Translations under genes and position numbers: made by a program | Source of the DNA: Bacteroidales bacterium | GTDB lineage: Bacteria > Bacteroidota > Bacteroidia > Bacteroidales > VadinHA17 | Direction of reading: 5' to 3' | Length of the DNA: 64,000 nucleotides | NCBI GenBank assembly: GCA_016709865.1 | Contig: JADJLX010000005.1 | Coordinates: forward strand, 992,001-1,056,000 | In this document: positions 63,177 through 64,000 of the stretch, one piece after another | Numbering within the stretch: the first letter of the stretch is position 1 | Layout of the letters: every line of letters begins with the position of its first letter | Notes under the pieces: generated by a model | Seen by the model: the letters and a program-made list of their open reading frames with translations, nothing else | Database searches by the model: none | What the model was told of the DNA's origin: nothing

Positions 63177-64000
63177 TTATAATGAGCTGATGCTGATCAG
63201 GAACTGTATAAAAGTCATTAGTTTACTTGTAATTCTCCTCACAGGCACCCGGTCTGGTGCATCTGTCATTGAATTATTAATAAAATTGACATCCATGGCA
63301 ATCTTGTATTCAGGATCAATTTTTACCCATTCGATTGAAGTTGTTCCTGTATAGGTAAAATCTTTATATCTGGCTTTTCCATCCCATTTTTCAATCACTT
63401 CAGTGCTGTCGCTAAAATGAACCAGGACCTCAACCGGCAACATAATTTCACCGATTCTTTCGATCATTACCACAGACTGATATAAAGAATCTCTGACTGA
63501 GGATACATTTTTAAGGGTATCATTACCATATGTCCTTCCCGATAGTTTCATAATTCTGTTGCTGGAAAATCCTGAAACCTTGTAGTCACAAATGCCCGTT
63601 CCATACATAGTCTGGTCAAAAAACCAGTTCATATCTGTGCCGAATTTATCACCATGGCGTTTTGTAACAACCTCATTGACAACGCTAATAAAATCTTTTC
63701 CTGATGGGTGTTTGAATGCCCACTTTCTGTAATACTCCCTGAAAATCTCATCAATGGTCTCCTCTCCAACTATTCCCATTAAGGTGTGCATCCATGTAGC
63801 AGCCTTGTTATACGACATAAAACCATATGTTCCATGGGGATAGTTCCATGAAAATTCATTATTACTTATTACCTGCCTGGCTCCAGAGGCAACATAGGGT
63901 GTCCTTGACATTGAAGCATCAGAAAACTTAAGATATGGCAGATCAACCATCCCGGTGTTCTTACCATAATAATGATCCATAATCCTTGTTTCCCAGAAAG
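63177..64000 (-). CDS. M1-family metallopeptidase, C-terminal part (runs off right edge)
   Basis: The last 274 or so codons of a gluzincin aminopeptidase-like protein. The frame is still open at 64000, so the true start and the HExxH zinc site lie outside. The retained signature is GFMSYNKAATWMHTL, with the M1 transition-state Tyr, followed by helical repeats and KRHGDKFGTDMNWFFDQTMYGTGICDY. The protein ends with a hydrophobic segment (MTFIQFLISISSL). Whether it is a true aminopeptidase or an inactive relative cannot be judged from this part. It is the first gene of the run into the membrane protein. Confidence 0.85.
   Translation of the reverse strand, partial: FWETRIMDHYYGKNTGMVDLPYLKFSDASMSRTPYVASGARQVISNNEFSWNYPHGTYGFMSYNKAATWMHTLMGIVGEETIDEIFREYYRKWAFKHPSGKDFISVVNEVVTKRHGDKFGTDMNWFFDQTMYGTGICDYKVSGFSSNRIMKLSGRTYGNDTLKNVSSVRDSLYQSVVMIERIGEIMLPVEVLVHFSDSTEVIEKWDGKARYKDFTYTGTTSIEWVKIDPEYKIAMDVNFINNSMTDAPDRVPVRRITSKLMTFIQFLISISSL

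Overview
The window is AT-rich chromosomal DNA from a Bacteroidota bacterium, most likely an uncultured Bacteroidales/Marinilabiliales-type organism. The evidence is a SusC/SusD pair under an ECF sigma/FecR system, promoter-like TTTG-(16-23 nt)-TAnnTTTG elements, HYC_CC_PP, DUF3127 and FISUMP-type proteins, and a long PurL fused to its glutaminase. No rRNA, tRNA, CRISPR array, transposase or prophage gene was seen. Almost all of the window is coding. No gene-free gap exceeds about 300 bases, and the longer gaps hold short-period repeats.

Layout. 1-2009: metal handling (RND efflux pump cut by the left edge, HMA metal-binding protein, HYC_CC_PP protein). 2240-7731: a minus-strand signalling block of kinase, response regulator, kinase with receiver, and a PhcB-like methyltransferase. 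7851-9405: pabC-like and pabB (p-aminobenzoate for folate). 9523-15630: a second heavy-metal pump (His-rich protein, CzcA-type RND protein fused to a TolC-like domain, adaptor lipoprotein). 15742-19191: Tat-exported sugar isomerase-like protein, mnmD, two peptidyl-prolyl isomerases, DUF3127. 19312-26437: beta-propeller/phosphoesterase, M3 peptidase, repetitive FISUMP surface protein. 26644-30893: purL and a lipoprotein.

31036-36094 is a five-gene heterodisulfide-reductase-like operon with transcribed order C-B-A-C-(membrane D). This resembles the C1-B1-A-C2-B2 order of sulfur-oxidising sHdr systems, but here the last subunit is fused to a membrane domain. 36344-42894 is an ABC exporter operon with a 1244-residue propeller protein. 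43045-50032 is a SusC/SusD uptake locus with its FecR and sigma factor, divergent from a second TonB receptor (50170-52191). 52277-54356 holds a PAP2 phosphatase, idi, glutathione peroxidase and DUF3788. 54488-58159 is a tight three-gene operon: GmhA-like isomerase, PfkB kinase fused to a HAD phosphatase, and a conserved protein I cannot assign. It converges on a minus-strand block (58140-63166) of SGLT-type symporter, AGE epimerase, metallophosphoesterase and membrane protein. An M1 peptidase is cut by the right edge.

The most unusual signals are four arrays of 7- or 8-base G-rich tandem repeats (16812, 36209, 52196, 59766). Two of them supply the stop codon of the adjacent gene. Others are the sHdr-like operon with a membrane module, the unassigned sugar-phosphate operon, and a two-kinase operon carrying a PhcB-like methyltransferase.
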